Below, piece after piece: positions 1-10,856 of a stretch of 64,000 bases of DNA. The DNA lies in the NCBI GenBank assembly GCA_016165875.1, contig JABBOT010000010.1:12301357-12365356 (forward strand), written 5' to 3'. Under the pieces are notes generated by a model. The model was given only the letters and a program-made list of their open reading frames with translations, was not told the origin of the DNA and did no database searches. This DNA comes from Acanthopleura granulata (Eukaryota > Mollusca > Polyplacophora > Chitonida > Chitonidae). The position numbers and the translations under genes were made by a program. The first letter of the stretch is position 1; each line of letters opens with the position of its first letter.

Positions 1-465
1 TAGTAGTTCGAGATAATGAGAAAAATCGGCACCATCTACATAGTATGTGGCATTACAAGTGTTCGTCGAAGCTTTCCACAAATATGGAAAGAACAAAAGG
101 TAGCGACGTTATCAGAACACCAGTTACATTGAACTTTTCCACATCAGTTTGATGTAAGAGAGCAGGATAGGATTTTCACTCATATTATTTCACAATTCTA
201 TCAAGAAGCTGTGTAAAATTAGTTAAGGTAGCCAGTTTTTTTCCGACGTGTTTATAATCCAGCGTTCACTGCTTTGGCTACGACCTTAAGCCGTCATGAT
301 ATAGATAACGAAAACCTCTAGTGAGGTGCTTAACATCAGTCAAATAAGTAAATGCATAAATTGAGAGCATAAATCGGAAAAACGCATTTTTTCCAGTACA
401 TCTGTAAGATTCTTTATGTTCAAATTATTGTGAATCACTTATAATGGTACCTGATGGAGATTATG
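1..465. other. Anonymous AT-rich sequence, no gene seen
   Basis: No ORF of recognisable content and no known repeat was seen here. It forms the left flank of the TIR-bounded element that begins near 466. Confidence 0.5.
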
Positions 466-2169
466 GGCCGACTGTATAAAAAGTGGAATAGCTACACTGT
501 GATTTGGACTATTTTGAGAATTGTTATTCCTCTCTTCCTAGTAGGCCTATAGGAAATTGGTATGCATATAAGCAGTGTAACTATTCACAGCATAACTATA
601 CGCATAATAATATTCTTCCACGGTGTAGTGTTATTCTGTGGTTTCGGAGTGTAAGTTGCGAAGAAATCTTTCGTTAGGTTATTTGACATACCCATCTGAC
701 CTGAATAACGATGAATAGCGTCGGAGGAGCGGATCGGGGCCAAGAGGGTAAGACACTTGTCTCTCAATCGCTGGGACACACGAAATGCAGGTTCAATTAC
801 GATCTTTATTGTACTTTCGTAACAATAGGCGACCCAACGGGCATGTAAGGCGGTTTGCACAGTTTAACGTTCGTTGAAGGTGACTTGTGCTGTACGTCAC
901 ACAACAGAAAGATCAACAGTAATTTACAAAAGATCGATGGTTTACTCCAGACACTCAGGTCTCCTTCATCAACAAAACTTACCACTGTATCAGTGAAATA
1001 TCCTGGAATACAGCGATAAACAATAATAGTATAAATGCATGTATAGTTGCTGCAGACAAAATGTGCTTCCACTGACTGATGCTGAAATACAGACTCCGCC
1101 GACAGATTTGCATTTGGAACCAGGTATCATCCGCTCAACTTAAAACACATTTGACACCACCATCAAATACAGTATAGCAGAGAAAATTGGAAAGTGAATT
1201 AGCTTTGTATAATTTGGGATGGAACAAGAACTATGTAATGGTGAAGTCGTGAACATTATATCACACTGGCAATTTCATTAGAAACTTTTTCACAAACAAC
1301 TGGCTACTAACACTGTACTGGTAAAAATGAAAATTTTAATATTTTCAATGTGTAGCTTTTGTGGCGTAGATGAAGAATCTATAAGTCATTTGTTTATACA
1401 TTTTCCCTTGCCTGCTATGAAGACAAGCTATCAAACTGGATCCTTAATAATTTTCACCAAATGGTCATTATTAAATAGTGAAATTATTTTATTTGAAAAG
1501 TAATTGAAGTTTAAGGTTATAAATCTTTTGCTATTACTAGGCGAGCAATATATGTATAGGATTGTAGATACAGGCAAGAGATCCCTGGCTTCAAAGGCCT
1601 ACTCAATATTATTGTCATGGAATACAGAATTGAAATTTATGCAGCACATAACATTATAAAGCATTATTCCAAAACAGTGGCCGCATTGCACTATTTTCCT
1701 GGATCTGTAGAGACAATATCTAGGTAAAAACTGTATATATTTGTTTGTATATTGAACTTTCAACTCTGTTCTGTGCAAAAACGTAAATTGTTGTGTTCTT
1801 CTTTATGTGCCTTTGTTAACAAACCAACCAAAGTGGAAAAAAAAACATAAATTAAGACGTTTACAATACACCAATAGGTTAATAAGAACAGGATCAAAGA
1901 TAAACAAAACCCTACAGTATTGAAATCGACCTTATTCCACTTCATAAACCTACCTCCACGCATCTATAACCTATGCTATAAAATCTGGCGTATTTATAGC
2001 ACAGAATAAGCTATTCCGTCCATAGGCATACCACGGCCTGTTCCAGGAATAAATGTTAGACTACTGTTTGGCTTACTCCAGCTTTATGCATACCAACTGT
2101 GGTACAACCGCGAAGTTACACCTGGAATAAACCATACCTCTCTTATTCCACATTTATGCATTCAGCCCA
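466..2169. mobile_element. Non-autonomous TIR element, about 1.7 kb
   Basis: The left end reads GGGCCGACTGTATAAAAAGT (from 466). The reverse complement of the right end (to about 2169) reads GGGCTGAATGCATAAATGTG. Both continue into GGAATA, so roughly 21 of 25 bases agree. The last 180 bp (about 1990-2165) carry further copies of the subterminal motifs, with TTTATGCATACCA-like and GGAATAAG words in both orientations. TATGCATATAAGC near 560 echoes them at the left. The interior has only short ORFs without recognisable domains, so the element is probably non-autonomous. I could not define a clean target-site duplication, so the superfamily is unassigned. Confidence 0.5.
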
Positions 2170-2364
2170 ATATGTTTAATTTGAAAATCACAGTTTATTT
2201 ATTGGCATACTTTCAAATTCAGGCATTGACGATCAGAGTACAGCTTACGTTTGCGCTGACAGCAGTGATAAAATATTCTTCAAACAACGGCCCTACGCAG
2301 TGAAGGTACGAATTCGATACCAGTTGATTATCGCTTCAACGTCACATCTTCCCCTACCACAAGT

Positions 2365-4340
2365 ATGCTTTCTCTCCCTCTTAATTCCACAACTAAAGGT
2401 CTATGTCTGCAGAAAATGACGCGAAAGAAGAAACGGCACCTTTTGAAGCAATGCAACCTGTCTGATTCATGTATGTATATAGATTTGAAAAAAGATCTGA
2501 AGTCAGTCAAAAGCCACGAACACAGCCTTCCTTCAAAGGACAAACTCAACAACTAAACACAGAGAATGGCTCGGTAAGAACCATGTCTACTTGTGAGGAT
2601 TGCAACTCTTAATTACAATTAGGACTCCCTGCCGATCGTTTAGATGGTGTTTCAGCTACTCCGATAAAAACTCCTGAGGTGTTTGAGTTTCTAGAATTTG
2701 CTCAGAAGATAATGAAAGAAAACAACGAGGGGTAGGCACAGAAAATGAAAGAACAACCACATCAAATTACAGGTACTACTTCAGCAAGTGAAATATCTGG
2801 TCCACATGATGATGATGACGCATTTGGGTGTAGTGAATTAGGTTCTTCCAGCGTCATGCCAAGCACCACTGATGTTTTGCCTGAAACAAATTTCAAGTTT
2901 ACTCTGACGATGCAAGAGTAGGAATCCATGAAAACAAATGTTCTTCATACATGTAACTCTAATAAGCTGACAGGGGCCGAGACCGATACCTTTGCTCATA
3001 AGATATCTGAAATAAGACCTGGATGCGCTGTTGCCTTTTTTCGCAACAGAGTGAAGAAATCTGTCAGTAGAAAACAAACTGATGGCTTTTTCGTTGGCGA
3101 GGGACGTTGCACAAATTCCAGGTGTGTCAAATTCCTTCTTTCTACTTAAGAGGATCCACCCAAAATGAGTTTTGCAGAAGTTGTAGTTCAACAGCGTGGA
3201 AAACATCATCACAAACAGGAGTTGAGAAAAAGGCCACTCAGTGGAAGCAGGAGAAAGACCACTGGGAAAATAACCGCCAGAGAATAATTAAGCAACACCT
3301 ACTTCACTCTGGTGAACGAAACACAGGAAGAGCAGTTGGAGAGTGGCAATGTAACTCACTGCCAAGATAAGAATGTTTTAAAAAACGCTAGCGGCAGAAA
3401 TACGTGAAGCAGAATTATATTACAGCAATGTGATGGTCGAGCTTCTCCTCACACTATCCATTCACCGAGATGAAATTGATGATAGTTCAAAAGTAAAGGG
3501 CTACATTCAGTTGATTAGTTGCAGTCTTTTAATCGTCATCATGTACACGGAAGCTCAGTGTAAAATCTTTCGTGAAAAGGACGAAATACGGAACCGCTAA
3601 CGTGTGCTTTGATGCAACAGGGACACAGGTCACGCGCGTGGTATATATTATTATGCTGCTGTTTTGACACATAAGGATAAAGGGAATACCCCACTGCCGT
3701 TATGCAAAATGCTATCGTCCTGCCAGAGAACGAACATAATCACTCTCTTCCCACAGACTTGGAGGCAGTGTCTTGTTGGGATAGAAACATTTACCCAGCA
3801 AAAATGGAAACTCCTCGTGGGCCCTGATACATGGATCGCTAATGGTATTCAATAAATAGGAAATTCATCACTATTGAAGAAAATGTTGGGGAATTTGCAA
3901 CGGAAGATTGCACTCTGGTTCACGAGCTAACTGGACCGTGGTCCATGTCTGTTGTAGCCACTTCATCAAGCTGAAGCAAAGCAGAATAACTCATCTTATT
4001 CAAGAAAAAAGGTTGCAGGAATTTATTTTACATGTCGTCGCAGTGCTAGAGAACACTGTTTTTCTTCGTAGGGCCCCCGACGTACGGGAGCACATATCAG
4101 CGCTACTTAACAGTCGCCGCATGTGCCAATCAAGAAAACAGCATCTTGAATCAGTAACATGTATGATTGCAAAGACAGACAATGAAGAAGACCCCATCAT
4201 ATGTAACCGTTCAGATGTCAGTCCAAGTGTTGACATTAACACAGTACCTGAGGATAGGCCCATCAGGAGCCAGTCGCCATACATCGTTGCGTTCCCAGAG
4301 GTCTTCCCATTTACAGACGATATCAATGCACAAGACGGCA
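2365..4340 (+). pseudogene. Decayed transposase-like gene of uncertain superfamily
   Basis: Pieces of one protein can be followed through several frames. They begin with a Lys-rich N-terminal part (2365-2556) and an acidic Ser/Thr-rich part (about 2580-2920). Next comes a segment ending in GEGRCTNSRCVKF (2928-3149), continuing past one stop as EDPPKMSFAEVVVQQRGK (about 3149-3290). At about 3520-3640, VIMYTEAQCKIF is followed by VCFDATGTQVTR, and then by KMLSS (about 3706) and SSWALI (about 3820). The order DATG, then (C/K)(E/K)MLSS, then a (F/S)SWAL block recalls a family of uncharacterised DDE-like transposase-derived proteins in invertebrates, where the D of DATG and the D before SWAL look catalytic. 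The second acidic residue is lost here. At least two stops and two frame changes make it inactive. The 170-codon open stretch 3908-4420 is its C-terminal half running into the 5' end of the inserted LINE. The family name is inference. Confidence 0.4.
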
Positions 4341-4341
4341 C

Positions 4342-4980
4342 CCCCATGGGGTTCCCGGGAGTGAAAAGAATAGGGCCCCAGTTCTCTAGGCAAGCTTGTC
4401 ATACGAGGCGACTAACCTAGGGCTCTCCCGTGTGGTTCCGATGATTAGAGTAGTGCCCCAGCCTCCCCTGCTTGTCGTACAAGGACACTAAAGGTGGCAA
4501 CCTGTTTGCCGTGGGTTGCGACCCGTGATGGGGGAGGACGGGACCCTGGTGGCTGAGGGGGGGTTGATCTTGCAAAGATCCTCACGCCCAACACTCCACT
4601 TCGGCAATCACTTCTCCAAAGACGGGCGGTCGGATGTTCCGCTCTGATCAATCGGCTGGTCACGCCTTGCCTCTGTGTTGTTTCAAAGTTTCTCCATATC
4701 AACACTCTTTAGAGAAGAAATGATTTTTCTTAAATTTCTTTAGTGGGATTACGTTTGAGGCGGTGACTCATGGGTCAATCAAGTAGTTAGTGTCTGATGT
4801 GCTACCTCCTTCATTGGGTGGGTGATGGAGCAGCTCGGGTGGGGAATGAGGTGTGCATGTTAAGGCCATCTATTTGAGTATACCCCATGTGGAGTCCTTG
4901 GTGTCTTTCCTGCTGGGTATCCCCAAGTTCAGTCATCGCCCTTGTTGGCGCTCCATGGAGTGAATTCCTACTTATTTATT
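4342..4980 (+). promoter_or_regulatory. LINE 5' UTR / putative internal promoter region
   Basis: A 640-bp block, more GC-rich than its surroundings, with G-runs (about 4555-4565) and no long plus-strand ORF. It lies directly upstream of LINE ORF1. LINE 5' UTRs usually hold an internal promoter. I see no TATA box, as expected for these elements, and the promoter role is inferred from position only. Confidence 0.5.
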
Positions 4981-6209
4981 ATGACTTCCGTAAACCTTTC
5001 GCCAAATGTCTGTAACATTCATTCGTCCTCTCAGTCAACTTCAGGTGCTGATAAAAAGAAGAAGCTGGAGGTTTTGTCAGACCCACTTCACAATGGACAG
5101 GAAAGTTGGCCGGCTTTTATTATTCTCATCGAATGTTTCCAGAAACAACAATCAAAAAATTTATTATCATTGAATAAAATTTCCGATATATCTGTTTTTA
5201 CATTCCCTCACAATACCCTGAACAGTTGTCAGGGAATAATACGTGACAGGGATGGGGATATCTTCGACCTATCTGAAGAAGAAATCTGTACAGAATTAAA
5301 ACCACAGAGTGTTGTCAGAGTGAAGCGATTCATAACAAGAAAAAGCTGGCAACATCCTCAAATTAAACACATACCTTTTGACGTCTAATGGCACCTCTCT
5401 ACCATCATATATCTACATTGGCCCGTATAGGATTAATGTGGATTTATATATACCTAACCCAACACGATCTTTCACTTGCCAAACTTTGATCACGGCATAA
5501 ACTGCTTTGTTTCCGTTGAGGCAGTGAAGGTCATGATGGTTTTGACTGCATCAGCACAGTTAAGTGCTGCAAGTGCGGCGGAGATCACATGGCCTCCCCT
5601 AAAGATTGTCCTGTTTTCATTAAAGAAAAGCAAATAATCAATTTAAAAACTAAAAACAATATTTCCTATCAGGAGGCCAGAAAATTGGCCTCGCTTTCTA
5701 GTACTTCACCGCAGACTTCGTTTGTCAATGTAGTCAAGCGAGCTACAACATCTGTTGCAACTCAGACTTCCTTGACTTGGCCCATTGGAAACGACAAACC
5801 TAGTTCGATCTCTTTTGAACCTTCGGCTCAACCTGTCCGGAACTCTTGTTCAACAAAGACCACCTCAGTAGAAGAAATAAAGCCAGTAAATAATGAAGAA
5901 AAATCTCATAAACCTGAACCTCAGTCCTCTAAAAATAATGACAAAAACAAATCCAAAAACAAACTTCAAAGTAATAATATTAAAACCAGTAAACCCAGTG
6001 ACCCTACAGAACGTCTCTCTAAGGTCACTCGAGATCCTGTACAAACATTTAGTAAGTTTGGATCGTTGGAGGACGTTGTCCCTTCAACACCAGATGCGGA
6101 TGTGATGGATACATCACCAGCACCAGGGAGGTCTTCCAGCCGATCTCCAAAGAAGGGTCGTCCTCGGTCCAGACGTAAAGAGAAATGTCCTATACGCCTC
6201 CCTCCGTAA
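4981..6209 (+). pseudogene. LINE ORF1 (gag-like nucleocapsid protein), frameshifted
   Basis: The start ATG at 4981 (MTSVNLSPN) opens 135 codons to 5388, holding an RRM-like stretch, NTLNSCQGIIRDRDGDIFDL through VVRVKRFI. After a frame change, the region 5400-5600 encodes zinc knuckles: PTRSFTCQTFDHG (about 5460), SEGHDGFDC (about 5530) and CCKCGGDHMASPKDC (about 5565-5610), a CxxCx4Hx4-5C pattern. The rest (5589-6209) is Ser/Thr/Lys-rich and hydrophilic, ending in a basic tail RPRSRRKEKC. The product would bind the element's RNA in ribonucleoprotein particles. At least one frameshift and a stop (near 5523 the knuckle reads CFR-stop) break it. It abuts ORF2, whose candidate ATGs at 6185 and 6209 lie at or just before the ORF1 stop. 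Confidence 0.75.
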
Positions 6210-7163
6210 TGTCTATATATGACAAAGTTATACAATGGAATTGTCGAGGTGTTGAGGTTAATTTTATTGAAATAACACAGCTGGTCCAATTATTAAATCC
6301 TATTGCCTTTTGTCTTCAGGAAACTCACCTGAAGACATCTGACAAAGCTAAAATAACTCTGAAAAATTATTCACTTTATTTCACATTTTGTCGCAAAGAG
6401 AAGCGAGCTGCATGCGGCTCCTCTATCTTTATAAATAACAATATTATCCACAGTCCTGTTGCCCTGGATACAAAGCTTCAGGCTGTGGCCGTTCGTGTTT
6501 CATTTTCTGAGACATTGTGTTCGGTTTATATTCCTCCGAACACTTCTTTGTCAGCTTTCCAGTTGCATAACTTGAAAGAACAATTACCTATCCCGTTCAT
6601 AATAATGGGAGATTTTAATTCCCATAACCTCTTATGGGAAAGTAAGAACATAAATAATAAGGGCAAGGTAATGGAAGATTTTTTAACCAAGGAGGAACTG
6701 TGTTATTTCAATGATGGTTCTAATACTCATTTACATCCGGGTAATGGCGCTTATTCTGCTATCGATCTCACAATCACCGATCCATCACTTTTTTTTTGAT
6801 TTTTCTTGGAGAGTGCATTAGGATCTTTGTGGCAGTGACCTTTTTCCTATTATTCTAGAACATCTCACTTCTAATTCTTTAGAACGTGTAGCTAGGTGGA
6901 AGTTCGATAAAGCAGATTGGATGGCATTTGGGACGTTGTGTGAGGCTGATATTACTCCAGAGAGTCTCAATGCAGCAGATGATCCCATATTAAAATTCAG
7001 TGAGCTTATTTTACGAGCTGCAGATAGAACTATCCCTAAGACCTCGACGAGTCCAAAATCCAAAAGTAAACCCTGGTACGACAATGACTGTCGTAAAGCC
7101 ATAAAGGACCGTAAAAAAAAGCTGAACGCAAATTCAATCATGGTCCTACTGATAATAATTTAA
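6185..7163 (+). pseudogene. LINE ORF2, APE-type endonuclease domain
   Basis: The open stretch 6185-6799 starts VIQWNCRG and keeps the apurinic-endonuclease signature: CLQETHL with catalytic Glu (about 6315), a YIPPN block (about 6530), IMGDFNSHN with the Asp and Asn (about 6605) and SAIDLTI (about 6760). It ends in a T-run (6788-6797), where a frameshift has occurred. The next frame resumes through LFPII and continues as ERVARWKFDKADWMAFG (about 6880-7140). The expected final SDHFPI motif reads SDLFPI, so the catalytic His is lost. The normal role is to nick target DNA for target-primed reverse transcription. Confidence 0.8.
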
Positions 7164-7256
7164 ACCAGGTTCGTATTCTTAGAGCTAAAACTCGATTACT
7201 TCAAGAGACGATCTTGTTGGCGGAACTTCGTTTTAGGCATTACGTCAAAAACACCC

Positions 7257-8491
7257 ATGCGTAAGGTCTGGAATATGGTTCAGAAACTTAAGGGCAAAAA
7301 TAATAAAGCAAAAGTCCAGCACTTGAAAGATGGAGATAATATATTAACTTCTCCATCCGATATAGCTAATAAATTAGCTGAGACAATTTCTAAAAAATCT
7401 TCTTCTGAGAATTATGCTTCAAAATTTCAGCATATTAAAGACGAGAAGGAGAAAATGAAATTGCCCTTTTCTTCGAAAAGCTTAGAAGATTATAATCGTC
7501 CTTTTAATATCGATGAACTAAAAACTGTTTTGAGAAAGGCACATGATACGGCGTGTGGCCCTGATAACGTATATTATAAGTTTCTGAACCATTTACCACC
7601 TGAAGCACTTGAGACTTGCTGAATGATATTTGGATAACTGATAATTTTCCACCCTCACGGCGGAAAGCATGTATTATCCCGGTTGCCAAACCAGGTAAGG
7701 ATCATACTAATCCAAATAATTACCGTCCCATTGCTCTTACTGGGAACGTCAGTTGCAGCTTTGTCTCAAACATCGAGAAATGGGCAACTGAACACGGTTT
7801 TAGATTTTTAACGTGTAAAACTGTCGGTATGCATTTTTGTAATAAATGGAAATTTCATCTTGACCCCGAGCTTAATCTATGTGGTGAACAGATAAAAATT
7901 GTTGGAGAAAATAAATTTTTAGGTATAATATTTGATAATAAGCTATCTTTTATACCCCACATTAAAATGTTTAAAGCTAAATGTGCAAAGGCTCTCGATA
8001 TAATTAAGGTCGTGTCTAGCACCAATTGGGGTGCTGACCGATCTGTTTTACTTAATCTATATCGACCTCTGGCGAGATCTAAATTGGACTATGGGTCCAT
8101 CATTTACGGTTCCGCAAGGAACTCGTATATAAAAATGTTGGATCCTGGTCATCGCCAAGGTTTGAGATCCAGCCTTGGTGCTTTTAGAACCTCACCAGTA
8201 GAGAGTTTATACGGGGAAGCCAATGAGCCTTCTTTATATAACCGACGTATTAAACTCAGCCTTCAGTATGCCACAAAGCTTAAAGCTCATCCAACAAACC
8301 CTGCCTACGACTGTTTTTTCAATCCATCATATGTAGACAAATATACTAAATGTCCTAACAAGATCCCTCCGTTTGGTCTTCATATACGGGACCATATAGT
8401 GGAATCTAACATCAAGCTACAGGAGATCACTTCGGTAGCTTTTCCGGAGTCTCCTCCCTGGCTTCTTCCACAATCTAAACTAACTAATTAA
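7257..8491 (+). pseudogene. LINE ORF2, reverse transcriptase with catalytic core deleted
   Basis: The linker (KVWNMVQKLKGKNN, 7263) and the first RT blocks are present, including YKFLNHLPPEA (about 7575) and WITDNFPPSRRKACIIPVAK with PNNYRPIALTGN (7630-7745). The text then jumps directly to the thumb region, NIEKWATEHGFRF and FLGIIFDNKLSFIPHIK (about 7770-7965), followed by the usual connection, LYRPLARSKLDYGSIIYGSA (about 8055-8115). The blocks that should lie between (F..D..KAYD, the GVPQGS-type block, YVDD) are absent. The junction is at about 7744-7750, with an estimated loss of about 0.5 kb. The reading frame is nevertheless open across the junction for 291 codons (7616-8491). Confidence 0.85.
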
Positions 8492-8517
8492 GACTAATTA
8501 TCCAAATTATAAATTTA

Positions 8518-9293
8518 TATACACTGACGGGTCGAAGGATGGGGGCAAGGTTTCGGCTACGGCTGTCTTGGAACAGCGGGTCTTTTCTCCTCGTCTTCCA
8601 TCTTCATCTTCTATTTTTTCCGCAGAAGCCAGGGCTATACTCCTGGCATTATCATATGTTTCCTCTGGGCCTGCTCAGAGGGCAATGATATGTAGTGACT
8701 CGCTCTCTTGCCTTTTGGAAATACAGAATAATAAGTTTAAAAACCCGCTCATTCTTGAAATTTTAGCCTTACATCGAAAATTGATTAAAAGAGGCAAAGA
8801 TATTATATTCTGTTGGATACCAAGTCGTATTGGTATCCATGGAAACACAGTCGTGGACAGGGAGGCAAAGGCTGCCCTAAATAAATCCATATCAAAAGTT
8901 CAAATCCCGTATATTGATTTTCAATCGAACATTCTTGGATATATTCGTCGCCTTCTGCAGGTGCGTAATAAACTGCGCGCTATTCACCCTGTCATTGGCC
9001 ATAATTCTTTTACACCGGGTATGTTTCGTAGATACGAAGTAGTTTTGACAAGATGCCGTGTTGGGCATTCTCGTCTAACACACAATTTTATCCTGGATGG
9101 GAGCAGTGCTCCGGAGTGTGTTGGATGTGGTGCTGAATACGGCATCAAACATATCCTGGTTGACTGTGTAAACTTTGCCCATGTTCGGCAAAGATTCTAC
9201 ACAGTGAACTCCATATATGATTTGTTTGACAGCATCGCTGGCGACGCTGTCATAAAATATTTGAAGGCCATTGGCCTTTATCATAAAATATAA
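8518..9293 (+). pseudogene. LINE ORF2, RNase H domain and CCHC-like C-terminus
   Basis: RNase H begins at YTDGSKDGG (about 8518) and keeps all four acidic residues: TDGS, FSAEARAILLAL (about 8615), ICSDSLSCL (about 8690) and NTVVDREAKAAL (about 8845). Position WIPSRIGIHGN (8815) has Arg where family members usually have His. The C-terminal part carries CRVGHSRLTHNFIL and the conserved CVGCGAEYGIKHILVDC (about 9118-9165), a Cx2Cx8Hx4C finger typical of these LINEs. It ends YLKAIGLYHKI-stop at 9293. The open stretch starts at 8568, and a stop at 8491 separates it from the RT part. RNase H would remove the RNA template strand after reverse transcription. Confidence 0.85.
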
Positions 9294-9534
9294 ATTTTAT
9301 TGCCACAAATATTTGCCATAAAATTTCCTTGACATGCTGGTTTTCGAGTTTTAACTGTTTTGGTTTTTCTTACCTGATTTTAACCATGTCCGAACATTTT
9401 TGTTTCGTTTTTGATGTTCTCACGTCCATATCGAAAACCTGAACCGTCTTGTGTTTCCACCTTGCTCTCGCCACGATATGGCTGAAATATTGCCGATGTG
9501 GCGTTAAAACCATAATCATTCATTCATTCATTCG

Positions 9535-9737
9535 ATCTGTCAATTACTTCTCCTTTCCGACTTCTCACGGAATAGATACGGAAAAATTCCAAAATTTCCC
9601 GGTAAATTATATCGACAAATACATTAACGATATCAGTCAATCCCTGCCTGTTGTAGACATCGCTCATCCATTTATCGCTATCGTCAATTCACTGATCGAT
9701 TCCGATAAATTTGCGACGGTTACTGGAATCTCTGCTC
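9535..9737 (+). other. Possible coding remnant between LINE and minisatellite
   Basis: An open frame of about 65 codons (RSVNYFSFPTSHGIDTEKF..., ending about 9740) runs into the minisatellite. It has mixed-hydrophobicity coding character but no motif I recognise. It could be the right-hand continuation of whatever the LINE inserted into, or chance. Confidence 0.2.
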
Positions 9738-9962
9738 CCCTCTTCTACGGCTGCTCCCCCATCGCCCGGCTGCTCCTCTGTCCCACGGCTGTTCCCGTAT
9801 CCCACGTCTGCTTCTATATACCATGGCTGCTCCCTATCCGACGGCTGCTTCCCTCTCCGACGGCTGTTCCCCTATCCCACGGCTGCTCCCCTATCTCACG
9901 GCTGCTTCCCTAGCCCAAGGCTGCTGCCCTATCCCACGGCTGCTCATCTATCGCACGGCAGC
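9738..9962 (+). repeat. 19-bp minisatellite, about 12 copies
   Basis: The unit is close to CCCACGGCTGCTCCCCTAT (19 bp), tandemly repeated with point changes and a few length variants. It is pyrimidine-rich on the plus strand. Because 19 is not a multiple of three, successive units cycle through all three frames, so every plus frame stays open and encodes a 19-residue repeat (for example PTAAPLSHGCSPIPRLL). The three overlapping open frames here are by-products of the repeat and not evidence for a gene. Confidence 0.9.
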
Positions 9963-10520
9963 CACACCTCACAGTCTACTACAGTCAGAGCCTTCTCCAG
10001 CTGAACATTAGAGCGTGTCAACCCAAGCGTTACATGTATTCGAAGATGGCGACTGACAGGTAAAGACGTGTTATCTGTTTGTGTGCTTTTTGATTGCCTG
10101 CGTATTTTTGGCATGTATTAACGTGTATAGTTTCTCTGCTTCCCTGGTGTTATTAGTTAGGAGTTCTTGGATGGCAGCCAACAGTTTGTTGCTGAGCCTG
10201 TTAAAGTCGGGCATCCGGCCTGTGTCCATTGCGTATTTTTTTAAAGACCTATAACAAATTATGGTGATATCAACACTCTCAAGCTGTTTTTTTTTTTGTT
10301 TTATTTTTTGCTCTCTTGTGTTCTGCACCTCTTTAGTCTAACCCCCTACCCCTATTAGGCTATTCTCAAAATAAGAATCCTGTGACATTTGCCCATTGTG
10401 TGCACGTAGTTAAGTTAAACACCCTTCTAAGAATGTAAAAGCCCTCACCCTGGCTTATGCAATCATTATAACACAACTGGATTAGCCAAACTGATACAGT
10501 ATACACCGATTTCAACCCCC
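9963..10520. other. Anonymous sequence
   Basis: I see no domain, tRNA or known repeat. A T-run at 10288-10296 interrupts the only minus-strand open frame of note (10071-10328, Lys/Gln-rich with no recognised family). Confidence 0.4.
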
Positions 10521-10527
10521 TTTCATC

Positions 10528-10563
10528 AGACACCAAAGTCAATACTAACTAACTCCAGGGGAC
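10528..10563 (+). repeat. Partial copy of the GACACCAAAGT repeat
   Basis: CAGACACCAAAGTCAATACT and the following bases resemble the start of the duplicated unit at 11391 and 11504. It is an isolated, diverged third piece. Confidence 0.35.
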
Positions 10564-10629
10564 GCGACAATCGACTGTCCTACTCACAGAAACAATCCAA
10601 AAACATCTGGATAAGACAAACTTACTCAA

Positions 10630-10770
10630 TATCCTCTTTCTACATCATCTATCACCAACAGTGCGACGGCGGAACCGCCGTCGAATCGCCTACCGGTTGA
10701 TACAAGTAATATTACACAAATTCTCCTGGCATCAAAGACGACACCATCTGGCTCAGAGGCGTTGCAAGCG
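10630..10770 (+). other. Short coding-like open stretch, unidentified
   Basis: Plus-frame text STSSITNSATAEPPSNRLPV continues to SKTTPSGSEALQANG before a stop at about 10776. Its composition is coding-like and more GC-rich than the flanks, but it has no start, splice sites or recognised domain. It could be a gag-like retroelement remnant. Confidence 0.2.
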
Positions 10771-10856
10771 AATGGCTAATGAGGAGTCCTTACAAGCAGT
10801 GGCTTCAGTGCTCACATGAAGTAAAAATTTTCTAAATTTAAAAAAAAAAATTGGAA

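Larger units (their letters stand above)
4342..9534 (+). mobile_element. LINE retrotransposon of the I/Nimb or Jockey type, RT-deleted
   Basis: A nearly full-length non-LTR element of about 5.2 kb. The 5' UTR (4342-4980) is GC-rich and contains two diverged copies of a CTTGTCGTACAAGGACACTA-like block (about 4390-4420 and 4470-4490). ORF1 follows, with zinc knuckles, then ORF2 with endonuclease, a partial RT, RNase H and a Cys/His C-terminus. The 3' UTR ends in GATATGGCTGAAATATTGCC, then a GTGGCGTTAAAACC block and an (ATTC)n tail (9517-9534). Such a tail in place of poly(A), together with an RNase H domain, points to the I superfamily (Nimb in molluscs). The element sits inside the transposase-like pseudogene. 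I could not find a convincing target-site duplication. Frameshifts in ORF1 and ORF2 and loss of the RT core make it inactive. Confidence 0.85.

Noticed and set aside
585..1072. Two overlapping minus-strand open frames of about 90 codons.
   Set aside because: They overlap in different frames inside the TIR element, have no recognisable domain and mixed low-quality composition, and are likely chance.
9449..10011. Three long overlapping plus-strand frames that look like a repeat protein.
   Set aside because: They arise from a 19-bp minisatellite lacking stop codons. The same peptide appears in all frames.
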